Assembly: GCA_001570385.1 (NCBI GenBank)
Contig: BBYL01000020.1
Location: forward strand, 62,001-126,000
DNA length: 64,000 nucleotides
Origin: Microtetraspora glauca
GTDB lineage: Bacteria > Actinomycetota > Actinomycetes > Streptosporangiales > Streptosporangiaceae
Direction of reading: 5' to 3'
The notes below the pieces were generated by a model. The model was not told the DNA's origin, did not search any database, and saw only the letters and a list, made by a program, of their open reading frames with translations. Positions 53,749-62,151 of the stretch are shown one piece after another. Numbering within the stretch: the first letter of the stretch is position 1; each line of letters begins with the position of its first letter. Made by a program: the position numbers and the translations under genes.

Positions 53749-55158
53749 TCATGTCCTGTAGACGGCGCCTCCGGCGAGCTCGTCCTTGGAGAGGCGGCGC
53801 ATGAGATAGAGCCCTTCGAGCGCGAACTCCAGCGCGGCCGCGGCGTGGCCGGGCGACTCGTCGCCCTCGCCCATGCCGAGCGTCGACATGATCTTGGCCA
53901 GGCCGTCCACCCGGCCGATGCGGCGCAGCAACTCGGTGGCGGGCACCAGCTCGCCCGACTCCACCTGGGCACCCTCGGAGAACCGGCCGAGCAGCCCGGT
54001 CAGGTCGGCGCCGCCCAGCGAGCCGCGGAACGTCTCGGCGGTCGCCCGGCGCAGGAGATGGGCGAGGACCTCGACCTCGCGTCCCTCCTCGCTCACCTCG
54101 AACTCGACCTTGCCGCGCAGCGTGTGCACGATCCCCGGGAGGTCGCACACCCGGACCACCGCGCGCTCCTCGCCCGCCAGCGCGGCCCGCCGTACGGCCG
54201 AGGCGGCGGCGGTCTCGGCGGCGGCGATCGAGAACCGCGCGGAGACGCCGGAGCGGCCGTCCACCGCCGTGGACTCGCGGACCAGCCGGGTGAACCTGGC
54301 GATGACCTCGACGAGGTGGTCGGGGAGGTCGGCGTTCAGCTCGTGCAGCGCGGCCTCCTGCCGGATCAGGACCAGCTCGTCGGCGATGCTGCGGGGATAG
54401 TGCGTACGGATCTCCGCGCCGAACCGGTCCTTCAGTGGCGTGATGATGCGGCCGCGGTTGGTGTAGTCCTCGGGGTTGGCGCTGGCGATCAGCAGGATGT
54501 CGAGCGGAAGACGCAGGTTGTAGCCCCGGACCTGGATGTCGCGCTCCTCCAGCACGTTGAGCAGCGAGACCTGGATGCGCTCGGCGAGGTCGGGCAGTTC
54601 GTTGACCGAGAAGACGCCCCGGTTGGTGCGCGGCACGAGGCCGTAGTGGACGGTCTCGGGGTCGCCGAGCGTGCGGCCCTCGGCGATCTTGATCGGGTCC
54701 ACGTCGCCGATGAGGTCGCCCACCGAGGTGTCCGGCGTGGCGAGCTTCTCGCCGTAGCGGTCGTCGCGGTGCCGCCAGGCCACGGGCAGGTCGTCGCCGT
54801 GCGCGGCGGCCAGTCGCCGGCACCGTACGCAGACGGGGGCGTAGGGATGGTCGTTGATCTCGCAGCCCTTGACCACCGGCGTCCACTCGTCGAGCAGCCC
54901 GGCGACGGTGCGGATCAGCCGGGTCTTGCCCTGGCCGCGCTCGCCGAGGAGGACCAGGTCGTGGCCCGCGATGAGGGCGCGTTCCAGGTGCGGCAGCACG
55001 GATTCGTCGAAACCGACGATGCCGGGAAACCGGGGTTCTCCCGAACGCAGCCGGGCGAGGAGGTTCTCGCGAATCTCGGCCTTCACGGTCCGATGGACGT
55101 GTCCACTCTCGCGCAGCTCGCGCAGAGTGCTGGGAGCGGGTGCGGGCGATTTGTGCAC
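53749..55158 (-). CDS. MoxR/magnesium-chelatase-type AAA+ ATPase
   Basis: A 469-residue AAA+ protein. Walker A is LLGERGQGKTRL (near residue 64), the Walker-B/sensor region is GVFSVNELPDLAERIQ and sensor 1 is LLIASANPEDYTNRGR. A zinc-ribbon-like insertion CEINDHPYAPVCVRC follows Walker A, which is unusual for MoxR proteins but known in Mg-chelatase/sigma-54-interacting-type actinobacterial homologues. It lies upstream of the lipoprotein and VWA genes, the expected client partner. GTG 55158 is the likely start, with a weak ribosome binding site. Confidence 0.87.
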   Translation of the reverse strand: MHKSPAPAPSTLRELRESGHVHRTVKAEIRENLLARLRSGEPRFPGIVGFDESVLPHLERALIAGHDLVLLGERGQGKTRLIRTVAGLLDEWTPVVKGCEINDHPYAPVCVRCRRLAAAHGDDLPVAWRHRDDRYGEKLATPDTSVGDLIGDVDPIKIAEGRTLGDPETVHYGLVPRTNRGVFSVNELPDLAERIQVSLLNVLEERDIQVRGYNLRLPLDILLIASANPEDYTNRGRIITPLKDRFGAEIRTHYPRSIADELVLIRQEAALHELNADLPDHLVEVIARFTRLVRESTAVDGRSGVSARFSIAAAETAAASAVRRAALAGEERAVVRVCDLPGIVHTLRGKVEFEVSEEGREVEVLAHLLRRATAETFRGSLGGADLTGLLGRFSEGAQVESGELVPATELLRRIGRVDGLAKIMSTLGMGEGDESPGHAAAALEFALEGLYLMRRLSKDELAGGAVYRT

Positions 55159-55332
55159 GGAGACGAGACTACGTCGCCATCGGAAGATCCGGCACCTCGG
55201 TACGCATGGGGATCTTGACCATTGTGTGACGCCCGTTGTGCGTCGATCCCCCCTTAGTGGGGAGAATCGGGGCAAGAGGGCAATTAGCGACTCAGTAGTG
55301 ACCCAGCAGTGTCGACAGGAGGAGGCGAGACG

Positions 55333-56502
55333 ATGGCGGTTTTGACAAGCCGGTTCGCCGATGGTCTCGCCGTGGGCACCGATCTCGTGGAGACGGCCGA
55401 GGCCGCGATCCGGCAGGCCCTGGCCGGGCTTTCCGGACGCCCCGACCTCGTCTGCTTCTTCATCTGCGGAGACGATGCCGACGACGTCACGCGGGCCGGG
55501 CAGCGCGCCATGTCCCTGGTTTCCGGCGCACACGTGATCGGATGCAGCGCCACCGGGGTGATCGGGGACGCGCAGGGGGTGGAACTCAAACCCTCGGTCA
55601 GCGCGTGGGCCGCGTCCCTGGGCGACGCCGAGGTGACGACCTTCGCGCTGGAGACGCTCCGCACCGAGGATCGCTTCGTGGTCATCGGCCTGCCAGAACG
55701 GGGCCCGGAGGACAGGGTCGCCGTCCTGCTCGCCGATCCCTACACGTTCCCGACGGACGCGTTCGTCGAGCATTCGGGGGAGGTGCTCGGCAATCTGCCG
55801 ATCATCGGCGGTCTGGCCAACGCGCTCGCGGGCCGCGACTCGGTACGGCTCTTCGCGGACGGCGAGACGTACACGGAAGGCGCGATCGGCGTCATCCTCG
55901 GCGGTTCGCTGAACGTGAGCACCGTGGTCAGCCAGGGCTGCCGCCCGATCGGGCCGACGATGGTGGTCACCCGGTCAGAGGACAACCTGCTGCTCGAACT
56001 GGCCGGCCAGCCCGCGCTCGCCCGTCTCGAGGACATCGTGAGCGGGCTCGGCGAGGCGGACAGGGAGCTCGTCGCGTCCGGGCTGCAGATCGGCCTCGCC
56101 ATGGACGAGTACGCGGAGCGTCACGAGCGCGGAGACTTCCTCATCAGGGGTGTGCTCGGCATCGACCCCGAAAGGGAGGCCGTCGCCATCGGCGACGTGG
56201 TGGAGATCGGCAGGACCGTCCGCTTCCAGGTGCGCGACGCCGAGACCGCGGACGAGGACCTGTACGAGCTGCTCGACGACTACGTCAACCAGGGCGGCCG
56301 GGTGGACGGCGCGCTGCTGTTCTCCTGCAACGGGCGTGGCTCCGCCATGTTCGGCTCGGCCGACCATGACGCCCTCGCCGTACGCGACACGCTCGGGCCC
56401 ATCGGCGTGGCCGGATTCTTCGCCGCGGGAGAGCTCGGACCGGTCGCCGGGCAGAACCACGTGCACGGGTTCACCGCGTCGATCCTGGTCTTCTCCTCCT
56501 AG
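55333..56502 (+). CDS. FIST-domain signal transduction protein
   Basis: A 389-residue cytoplasmic sensor protein with an N-terminal FIST_N domain (VCFFICGDDADDVTRAGQRAM, GAHVIGCSATGVIGDAQG) and a C-terminal FIST_C domain (GALLFSCNGRGSAMFG, GVAGFFAAGELGPVAGQNHVHGFTASILVF). FIST domains bind small ligands, possibly amino acids. ATG 55333 follows AGGAGGAGG. The stop TAG is part of the CTAG duplicated by the MITE-like element directly downstream, so that insertion left the protein intact. Confidence 0.9.
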   Translation: MAVLTSRFADGLAVGTDLVETAEAAIRQALAGLSGRPDLVCFFICGDDADDVTRAGQRAMSLVSGAHVIGCSATGVIGDAQGVELKPSVSAWAASLGDAEVTTFALETLRTEDRFVVIGLPERGPEDRVAVLLADPYTFPTDAFVEHSGEVLGNLPIIGGLANALAGRDSVRLFADGETYTEGAIGVILGGSLNVSTVVSQGCRPIGPTMVVTRSEDNLLLELAGQPALARLEDIVSGLGEADRELVASGLQIGLAMDEYAERHERGDFLIRGVLGIDPEREAVAIGDVVEIGRTVRFQVRDAETADEDLYELLDDYVNQGGRVDGALLFSCNGRGSAMFGSADHDALAVRDTLGPIGVAGFFAAGELGPVAGQNHVHGFTASILVFSS

Positions 56503-56713
56503 GGAGCGTTTTATGGATCTTTGCCGTAGCGAGGATCGGCCGGATGGATGCGTCGCAAGGCGGAGGAGGAGGCCGTAAGCGGAGCCTACGGCCGACATTC
56601 CCGGGCCCCGCGGAAACTCCGAGCCTGCGAGGAGTTTTCGTGGGTGGGGCGACAACGCCGCGAGGCGCCATCTGGTCGACCGCAGTAGGCCAAGAAGATC
56701 CATAAAACACGAC
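56503..56713. mobile_element. 211-bp MITE-like non-autonomous element
   Basis: Perfect 14-base terminal inverted repeats GTTTTATGGATCTT (56508-56521) and AAGATCCATAAAAC (56695-56708) sit five bases inside each end. Outside them, CTAG occurs at 56499-56502 and 56714-56717, a four-base target duplication as made by IS5- or IS701-type transposases. The interior has several smaller palindromes (GGCCGTA/TACGGCC, AACTCC/GGAGTT) and no coding potential. It needs a transposase from elsewhere in the genome. Confidence 0.85.
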
Positions 56714-56797
56714 CTAGTGCCCCTCCCGGCGCCGGAGATCACAGTCGCGTCATCGGAGGGCCGGACGGGTGTCGGTGTCGGCTGGCATGCTCTCGCT

Positions 56798-57343
56798 ATG
56801 ACCGAGATCCCGGTTGAAAACTACGCCCAGCGCTGGACCGGAGACACCCGGACCACCCCTCCGCTCGTGGGTGACGAGCGCGAGATCCTGACCGCCTTCC
56901 TCGACTGGCACCGGGCGACGTTGGAGCTCAAATGCGCCGATGTCGCACCGGAACGGCTGTCGGAGAAGGGTGTTCCTCCGTCCGGGTTGAGCCTGCACGG
57001 CCTGATCCGCCACCTCTCCGGTGTGGAGCGATGGTGGTTCCGCCAGCAGTTCGCCGGTGAGGACGTGCCGGATCTGTACTACTCGGACGACGATCCGGAC
57101 CAGGACTTCGACGATCTGGGCGGCGACGTCACGCAGGCCCTGGCGGTGTGGCGTGAGGAATGCGAGCGTTCCCGTGAGATCGTCGCCAAGGCGTCGTCCA
57201 TGGAGGACACCGGCACGCACCTGGCGAGCGGGCAGCCGATCTCGCTGCGTCGCATCATGGTGCATGTGATCGCTGAGTACGCGCGGCACAACGGCCATGC
57301 CGACCTGCTCCGCGAGCGGATCGACGGCGCCGCGGGACACTGA
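56798..57343 (+). CDS. DinB family protein (DUF664 type)
   Basis: A 181-residue four-helix-bundle protein. The DUF664/DinB pattern is DEREILTAFLDWHRATLELKC, LSLHGLIRHLSGVERWWFR with a metal-ligand histidine, and LRRIMVHVIAEYARHNGHADLLRERIDG with the other two histidines. Proteins of this type are metal-dependent and often thiol-linked (mycothiol transferase fold). ATG 56798 has no ribosome binding site and may be leaderless; the frame is open upstream to the MITE. The function is unknown. Confidence 0.85.
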   Translation: MTEIPVENYAQRWTGDTRTTPPLVGDEREILTAFLDWHRATLELKCADVAPERLSEKGVPPSGLSLHGLIRHLSGVERWWFRQQFAGEDVPDLYYSDDDPDQDFDDLGGDVTQALAVWREECERSREIVAKASSMEDTGTHLASGQPISLRRIMVHVIAEYARHNGHADLLRERIDGAAGH

Positions 57344-57344
57344 C

Positions 57345-57537
57345 CCCACCGGCCTGCCATCGGGGCAGCTCCGGGGCTCCAGGCGGTGCCAGCGACCACG
57401 GGGGACGATCACGGCGGTGCCTGCCTGCAACTGCACCATGTCCTCGGCGCCGTCGGGCCTGGCGGGGCGGAACCGTCCCCCGCCGGTCAGGCAGCAGACC
57501 GCTTCAGGTCGATGGGTGAGATGGGGTTCGTCGTCAT
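57345..57537 (-). pseudogene. Frameshifted cupin-type gene coupled to the MFS gene
   Basis: ATG 57537 overlaps the MFS stop (ATGA), so a coupled gene is expected. It reads MTTNPISPIDLKRSAA and then hits TGA. In another frame the sequence resumes as LTGGGRFRPARPDGAEDMVQLQ and AVIVPRGRWHRLEP, which resembles a cupin strand pair (VPRGxWHR). The reading then runs into the DinB gene. One frameshift near 57485-57495 explains both parts. The length is only about 60 residues, so it may also be truncated. Confidence 0.45.
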
Positions 57538-58982
57538 GACGGCGTTCCTTCCAGTCGGTTCTGTGCGGGGGTGGCGGGCCGCGGGTCAGGGGTTGTGGCC
57601 CGGCGGCGGGGCAGCACGCCGATCGCCACGACCGCCGCGATCACGAAGAGGGCGGCGGTGACGGAAAGGCTCAGGGCGTAGCCGTCGTTGAGCGCTGCGA
57701 GGTCGGTGGCCGTGCCGGTGCGGTGTGCGGCGATGGTCGCCAGAGCGGCAAGGCCGATGCAGCCGCCGAGTTGGCGGGAGCTGTTGAGGAGGCCGGAGGC
57801 CATGCCGGCCTCGTGTGGGGCGATGCCGGTGGTCGCGGCGGCGGCGACCGGGGCGAGGACCAGTCCGGCGCCCACGCTGGTGACGATGGATGGGCCGAGT
57901 ACGTCGGTGAGGAAGCTGCCACCGGGGCTGATGAACGCGAACCACACCAGGCCCGCGGCGGCCAGCAGGGCTCCGGGCACCAGAGGCGCGCGAGGGCCGC
58001 GGGTCGCGGTGACGCGGGTGGCGGCGATGGTGCCCACCACCATGCCCACGGAGAAGGGCAGGAACGCGACGCCGGTCGCCGCGGCGCCCATGCCCAGAAC
58101 CTGCTGCATGTACAGGGACACGAAGTAGAACGCCGTGAACTGCCCGGCCGCGGCGAGGAACACCAGGACGTTGGCGCCGGCGACCCATCGGCTGCGCAGC
58201 AGACCGAGGCGCAGCAGCGGCGCGGGGGACCTGGACTCGGTGAGGACGAAGGCCGCCAACAGTACGACCGCGGCGGCGAGGGTCGCCGACGTGGCCGGTG
58301 AACCCCACCCCTGGGCGTCGGTGCGCACGACGCCGAACACCAGCAGTCCGATTCCGCCGGTCGCCAGGACGGCGCCGAGCGCGTCCAGCCGCTCGCGCTC
58401 GGCGGGTCGCGCATCGGTGGGCACACCGACGACAACCAGCGCGAGGGCCACTGCCACGATGGGGAGGTTGACCAACATCACCCATCGCCACCCCGCGTAC
58501 TCGGTCAGCAGCCCGCCCGCCAGTACGCCAAGAGCGCCGCCTGCCGCGTTCACCCCGCTCCACACTCCGAGCGCGCGCACGCGCCGCGGACCCTCGGTGA
58601 ACGTGGTGGTGAGCATCGCCAGCGCGGCAGGGGCGGCCGCGGAGGCGCCCAGGCCCTGACCGGCGCGGGCGGCGATCAGTTGCCAAGGTGTCTCGGCAAG
58701 CGCGCCCGCCAGCGAGCACAGCCCGAAGACGGCCAGGCCCAGCACGAACAGCCGACGCCGGCCGTACAGGTCGCACGCACGGCCCCCCAGCAGCAGGAAA
58801 CCGCCGAACGTAAGGGCGTAGACGTGCACGACCCACGACAGGTCGAGTGGCCCGAATCCGAGCGCGGTGCGGATCGCGGGCAGCGCGACATTGACCACCG
58901 ACATGTCCAGGGCGACGACGAACTGAGCGACGGCCACCGCCGCCAGTACCACGCCGGGACGCCCTTGCAAGTTTTTATACAT
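57534..58982 (-). CDS. MFS drug-resistance transporter (DHA2, 14-segment type)
   Basis: A 482-residue major-facilitator protein with 14 predicted membrane segments. Motif D1 LDMSVVNVALPAIR and motif A-like GGRACDLYGRRRLFVLG are at the start; motif C-like ARAGQGLGASAAAPAALAML follows. It belongs to the EmrB/QacA group, probably a proton-driven exporter. ATG 58982 is preferred over the upstream ATG 59060, which lies inside the divergent tetR gene. A TACATGTA palindrome covers the start. The adjacent divergent TetR gene is the likely local repressor. Confidence 0.9.
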   Translation of the reverse strand: MYKNLQGRPGVVLAAVAVAQFVVALDMSVVNVALPAIRTALGFGPLDLSWVVHVYALTFGGFLLLGGRACDLYGRRRLFVLGLAVFGLCSLAGALAETPWQLIAARAGQGLGASAAAPAALAMLTTTFTEGPRRVRALGVWSGVNAAGGALGVLAGGLLTEYAGWRWVMLVNLPIVAVALALVVVGVPTDARPAERERLDALGAVLATGGIGLLVFGVVRTDAQGWGSPATSATLAAAVVLLAAFVLTESRSPAPLLRLGLLRSRWVAGANVLVFLAAAGQFTAFYFVSLYMQQVLGMGAAATGVAFLPFSVGMVVGTIAATRVTATRGPRAPLVPGALLAAAGLVWFAFISPGGSFLTDVLGPSIVTSVGAGLVLAPVAAAATTGIAPHEAGMASGLLNSSRQLGGCIGLAALATIAAHRTGTATDLAALNDGYALSLSVTAALFVIAAVVAIGVLPRRRATTPDPRPATPAQNRLEGTPS

Positions 58983-58991
58983 GTAAGAAAA
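58974..58991. promoter_or_regulatory. Candidate TetR operator at the MFS start
   Basis: TACATGTA (58978-58985) is a perfect palindrome extended by T-rich and A-rich arms (TTTTA...AAGAAA). It overlaps the MFS ATG and lies 50 bases before the tetR start, so binding here could control both genes. Confidence 0.4.
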
Positions 58992-59038
58992 ATAGCCTGA
59001 GAAGCTCACCACTGTCGACACCGGGGGATGATGAAGGC

Positions 59039-59707
59039 ATGCCGCAGCCGTCCGCCCCACGCAAAACCCTTGGCCGACCTCCCCGTATGTCCCGCGAGGA
59101 GGTCGTCAAAACGGCCCGTCGGATCGTGGACGCGGAGGGCGTGGACCGGCTGACCATGCGGCGGCTGGCCACGGAGATCGGCAGCACGCCGATGGCGCTC
59201 TACCACCACGTCCGAGACAAGGAAGAACTGCTCGTCCTGCTGCTGGACGACTACGCCGCGCGGACGCTGCACCGGCCCGAACTGCCCGCCCAGCCTCGCG
59301 AGCGCGTCGTCGTCGCTGCTGCCGCGATCCACGAGGCGCTCGCCGCCTGCCCCTGGATCGTGGAGGTGTTGACCGCCGACGACCTGATGTCCACATCCGC
59401 CTTGTGGTTCGTCGAGCAGATCGTCGACGGCCTGGTCGAATGCGGGCTGACCCCCGAGCGGGCCGTACACGGATATCGCGCGATCTGGTACTACACCGCC
59501 GGGGAGATCGTCGTCCGGACGGCGGCGACCCGGCGGCGCGCGGCGGGCGACCGTGACACCTACCGGGAACGTGTCTTCGCCGACATCGACCCCGGCGAGC
59601 TTCCCCGCCTGGCCGAGGTCGCGGAGCGCTGGGCGCCGCTCACCGCCGAGAACACCTATCTGGATGGGCTCCGAGCCCTGGTGGATGGCCTCCTCGCCAC
59701 CCGCTGA
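59039..59707 (+). CDS. TetR family transcriptional regulator
   Basis: A 222-residue one-component regulator. The N-terminal helix-turn-helix is SREEVVKTARRIVDAEGVDRLTMRRLATEIGSTPMALYHHVRDKEELL (18-65). The C-terminal half fits the TetR_C ligand-binding domain common in drug-sensing homologues. It is divergent from the MFS transporter (56 bases apart), the classical arrangement of a repressor and its efflux target. The ligand is unknown. Confidence 0.9.
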   Translation: MPQPSAPRKTLGRPPRMSREEVVKTARRIVDAEGVDRLTMRRLATEIGSTPMALYHHVRDKEELLVLLLDDYAARTLHRPELPAQPRERVVVAAAAIHEALAACPWIVEVLTADDLMSTSALWFVEQIVDGLVECGLTPERAVHGYRAIWYYTAGEIVVRTAATRRRAAGDRDTYRERVFADIDPGELPRLAEVAERWAPLTAENTYLDGLRALVDGLLATR

Positions 59708-59708
59708 C

Positions 59709-59822
59709 GTCCAGTAGATCGCCGACATGTTCGGCGTGCCGCGCTCCACGGTGTATGGCCACCTCGACAAGGCCACGACCGTCCCCCGCCGGCCCAGGAA
59801 GACCGCCGCAACCACGTCCTGA
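59709..59822 (+). pseudogene. Remnant of a serine recombinase C-terminal HTH
   Basis: From 59718 the frame reads IADMFGVPRSTVYGHL, the DNA-binding helix-turn-helix of resolvase/invertase-family recombinases, then about 19 residues to a TGA. The codon before it is TAG (59715-59717), and nothing like the recombinase catalytic domain lies upstream, where tetR ends. This is a degraded C-terminal fragment. Confidence 0.75.
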
Positions 59823-59892
59823 AACCTACCGGCGGGTTATTTGCTCCCTGATGTCTGAGCTAGTGCCGTGACCGGCAAGGTTTGCCCCGAGG

Positions 59893-61257
59893 TCACGGGC
59901 GGGCGAGCTGCTCCAGCCGCTGGTGCAGGTGATCCACATAGTCCTCGGACTCGGGCTTCATCAGGACGCTGCGCAGGATCCGGGCCCCGTCCGCGTCCTG
60001 GGTGATCTTCGGGTGCCGGGCGTCCATGGCGGCCGCACCGACCCGAAGCGTGCTCAGGAAGACCGGGTCCTCGGCGTCCGTCATCCCCGCCTGGAGGATC
60101 CGTGCGCTGGCCTCGTCGATCCGGCTCAGCGTGGCCGGCTCGGACACCGGGAAATAGCTGACGATGTCGAGCTCGGGCCGCTGGTACAGATCCAGGTGCT
60201 CGGACTCCTCGATCAGCTCGGCCCAGCGCACCGCCGCGCGCCGCCCGGCGGCCAGGACCTGCCCCAGGCCGTCCCGCGTCGGCGGAAGAAGCTGGAAGGT
60301 GAGCCACAGGGCCGCCGCGGCGGCGCCGGCCCGGGAGCACTCCAGGCTGATCTCCCCGAGGTGCAGCTCCTCAGAGGTGAAGTAGGTATACGGGGAGTCG
60401 TGGAGATAGAAGCGGCCCACGGCCGGGTCGCGGAACAACACCGCGCCGCAGCCGTACGGCTGGAGCCCGTGCTTGTGCGGGTCCACCACCACGGAGTCGC
60501 ACCGCGCGATCGCCCGCCAGGGCGCCTCGGGCAGGCCTTCCGGCCCGTCGGACCCGGCCAGCAGCGTGAAGAACCCTCCGTAGGCGGCGTCCACGTGGAT
60601 CCGTACGTCATAGCGCTCGCGCAGGGCCAACGCCTCGTGGAGGGGGTCGACCGTGCCCAGGGCGGTGGTGCCCGCGGTGAGCACGACGGTGCCGACGCGT
60701 CCTGTGCGCAGCAGCTCCTCCAGCGCGTCGAGGTCCATGGCGCCGCGGCCGTCCACCGGCACAGGATGTCCCTCGATCCCGAGGACGCCGCACATCCGGC
60801 TGTGCGTGTAATGAGCCTCGGCGCTGTAGGCGACACCCCGGCCCGGGTGGAGTTCCCTGGCGACGAAGAGGGCCTCCAGGTTGGCGATGGTGCCGCTCGT
60901 GGTGAGGTGCCCGAGATGGGGCTCGAAACCGAACATCGTCGCCAGCTGCGCGACCACCTCGCGCTCCATCGCGGCGGTGGCCGGGCCGCCGTCCAGCGCG
61001 TGGTTGTTGGGATTGATCAGCATGGCTGTCAGGTAACCCACGACGGCCGCCGGGTGCGGCGGCTTGAGCATCTGCCCGGCATACCGCGGATGGAAGAACG
61101 GGTAGTTGTCCCGCAGCCGCTCAGTGAGCAGGCCGAACGCCGTACCGAAGCGCTCGTCGTCGATCCGCAGCGACGGATGCTGGGTGAACTGCCCGAACGT
61201 ACGGGACCAGGTCTCGTTGGCGGTCACGGCCTCATCGAGCCAGCGTCGCAGGTCCAT
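59893..61257 (-). CDS. Group II pyridoxal-dependent decarboxylase
   Basis: A 454-residue PLP enzyme of the amino-acid decarboxylase group. It has TTSGTIANLEALFVAR (119-134), the cofactor-contacting HVDAAYGGFF (221-230) and the PLP lysine K262 in VVVDPHKHGLQPYGCGAVLF. Substrates in the family include glutamate, tyrosine, histidine and diaminobutyrate; none is diagnostic here. ATG 61257 has AGGAG about nine bases upstream. It is alone on its strand; an A/T-rich promoter-like patch lies at 61321-61352. Confidence 0.88.
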   Translation of the reverse strand: MDLRRWLDEAVTANETWSRTFGQFTQHPSLRIDDERFGTAFGLLTERLRDNYPFFHPRYAGQMLKPPHPAAVVGYLTAMLINPNNHALDGGPATAAMEREVVAQLATMFGFEPHLGHLTTSGTIANLEALFVARELHPGRGVAYSAEAHYTHSRMCGVLGIEGHPVPVDGRGAMDLDALEELLRTGRVGTVVLTAGTTALGTVDPLHEALALRERYDVRIHVDAAYGGFFTLLAGSDGPEGLPEAPWRAIARCDSVVVDPHKHGLQPYGCGAVLFRDPAVGRFYLHDSPYTYFTSEELHLGEISLECSRAGAAAAALWLTFQLLPPTRDGLGQVLAAGRRAAVRWAELIEESEHLDLYQRPELDIVSYFPVSEPATLSRIDEASARILQAGMTDAEDPVFLSTLRVGAAAMDARHPKITQDADGARILRSVLMKPESEDYVDHLHQRLEQLARP

Positions 61258-61578
61258 GAGATGAGCTCCTGAGGGTCGGGTCGGAGGGGCCGCTCGGTCC
61301 AGGCCCTCGCCGCACAGGCCGGGCAATTCATTTGACGCCAAACAAAATACGCGTGCTCGATCAGAACGCGCCAGAGCCGGAAGGCGCCGGAGCAGCCGGC
61401 GGCCCCGGTCGCCGCGAACACCGCCGTCTCGGGGAACACGTTGGCGACCACGCCGGGAGCCTGACCCCGGAGAGGGTGGCCGCCGAGAACTGAGAGCGCT
61501 ATGGGGGTGCGTGTAACGCTCGATCCCGGTCCGTCCAAGCAAGGGTGTATTCGGACGGACGACCAAGGAGTGACACTG
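61258..61578. other. 321-bp intergenic region between decarboxylase and sigma gene
   Basis: It contains an A/T-rich patch at 61321-61352 suited to the decarboxylase promoter and, nearer the sigma gene, an inverted repeat (61529-61560). No gene is supported; short open frames here are shadows. Confidence 0.5.
61529..61560. promoter_or_regulatory. Inverted repeat upstream of the second sigma gene
   Basis: GTCCGTCC (61529-61536) and GGACGGAC (61553-61560) are perfect eight-base arms 16 bases apart, ending 18 bases before the sigma GTG. This is a candidate operator or leader hairpin for the sigma gene. Confidence 0.4.
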
Positions 61579-62151
61579 GTGCGCCTGAGACAGACGGGAT
61601 TGGCGGACATCGCCGATGATCCCGTGGCATTCGAAGCCTTCTATCGGCGCCATTTCGAGGCCGTGACCCGGTTCCTGGCGCGGCGGGTGGGGGACCCGCA
61701 CGCCGTGGCCGACCTGACGGCCGACGTGTTCCTCGCGGTGCTCGACTCGGCGCACACCTACCGGCCCGGCAAGGGCAGCGAGATCGCCTGGCTGTACGGC
61801 GTGGCGCGCAACACGATGCTGGCCGAGCGCCGCCGCTCGGCCAGGGAGTCACGCGCGAACAGCCGGATAGCGGGGCGCCGGCTGCTCGAAAGCGACGACG
61901 TGTCCCGGCTGGAAGATCGGATCGATGCCGAGTCTCCGGCCAGGCGGGCCATGGAGGCGATGGCCGGACTTCCCGAGAACGACCGGGCTCTTCTGGAGCT
62001 GGTGGCCGTCGACGGCCTCAGCCCGGCGGAGGCCGCCGCCGCGCTCGGCATCCGGCAGGGAACCGCCCGAGTCAGGCTCCACCGCGCGCGCCGCGCGCTC
62101 CGGCAGATCCCCGGCGTCGTGCCGCCTCTCGTGATGGAAGGACACCGATGA
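61579..62151 (+). CDS. ECF-like RNA polymerase sigma factor
   Basis: A 190-residue sigma-70 family protein. Region 2 is AFEAFYRRHFEAVTRFLARRVGDPHAVADLTADVFLAVL and region 4 is LPENDRALLELVAVDGLSPAEAAAALGIRQGTARVRLHRARRAL. GTG 61579 has AAGGAG eight bases upstream; GTG 61570 and ATG 61501 are in frame but less likely. It is coupled by ATGA to a membrane protein gene, a typical sigma/anti-sigma-type pairing. Confidence 0.9.
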   Translation: MRLRQTGLADIADDPVAFEAFYRRHFEAVTRFLARRVGDPHAVADLTADVFLAVLDSAHTYRPGKGSEIAWLYGVARNTMLAERRRSARESRANSRIAGRRLLESDDVSRLEDRIDAESPARRAMEAMAGLPENDRALLELVAVDGLSPAEAAAALGIRQGTARVRLHRARRALRQIPGVVPPLVMEGHR

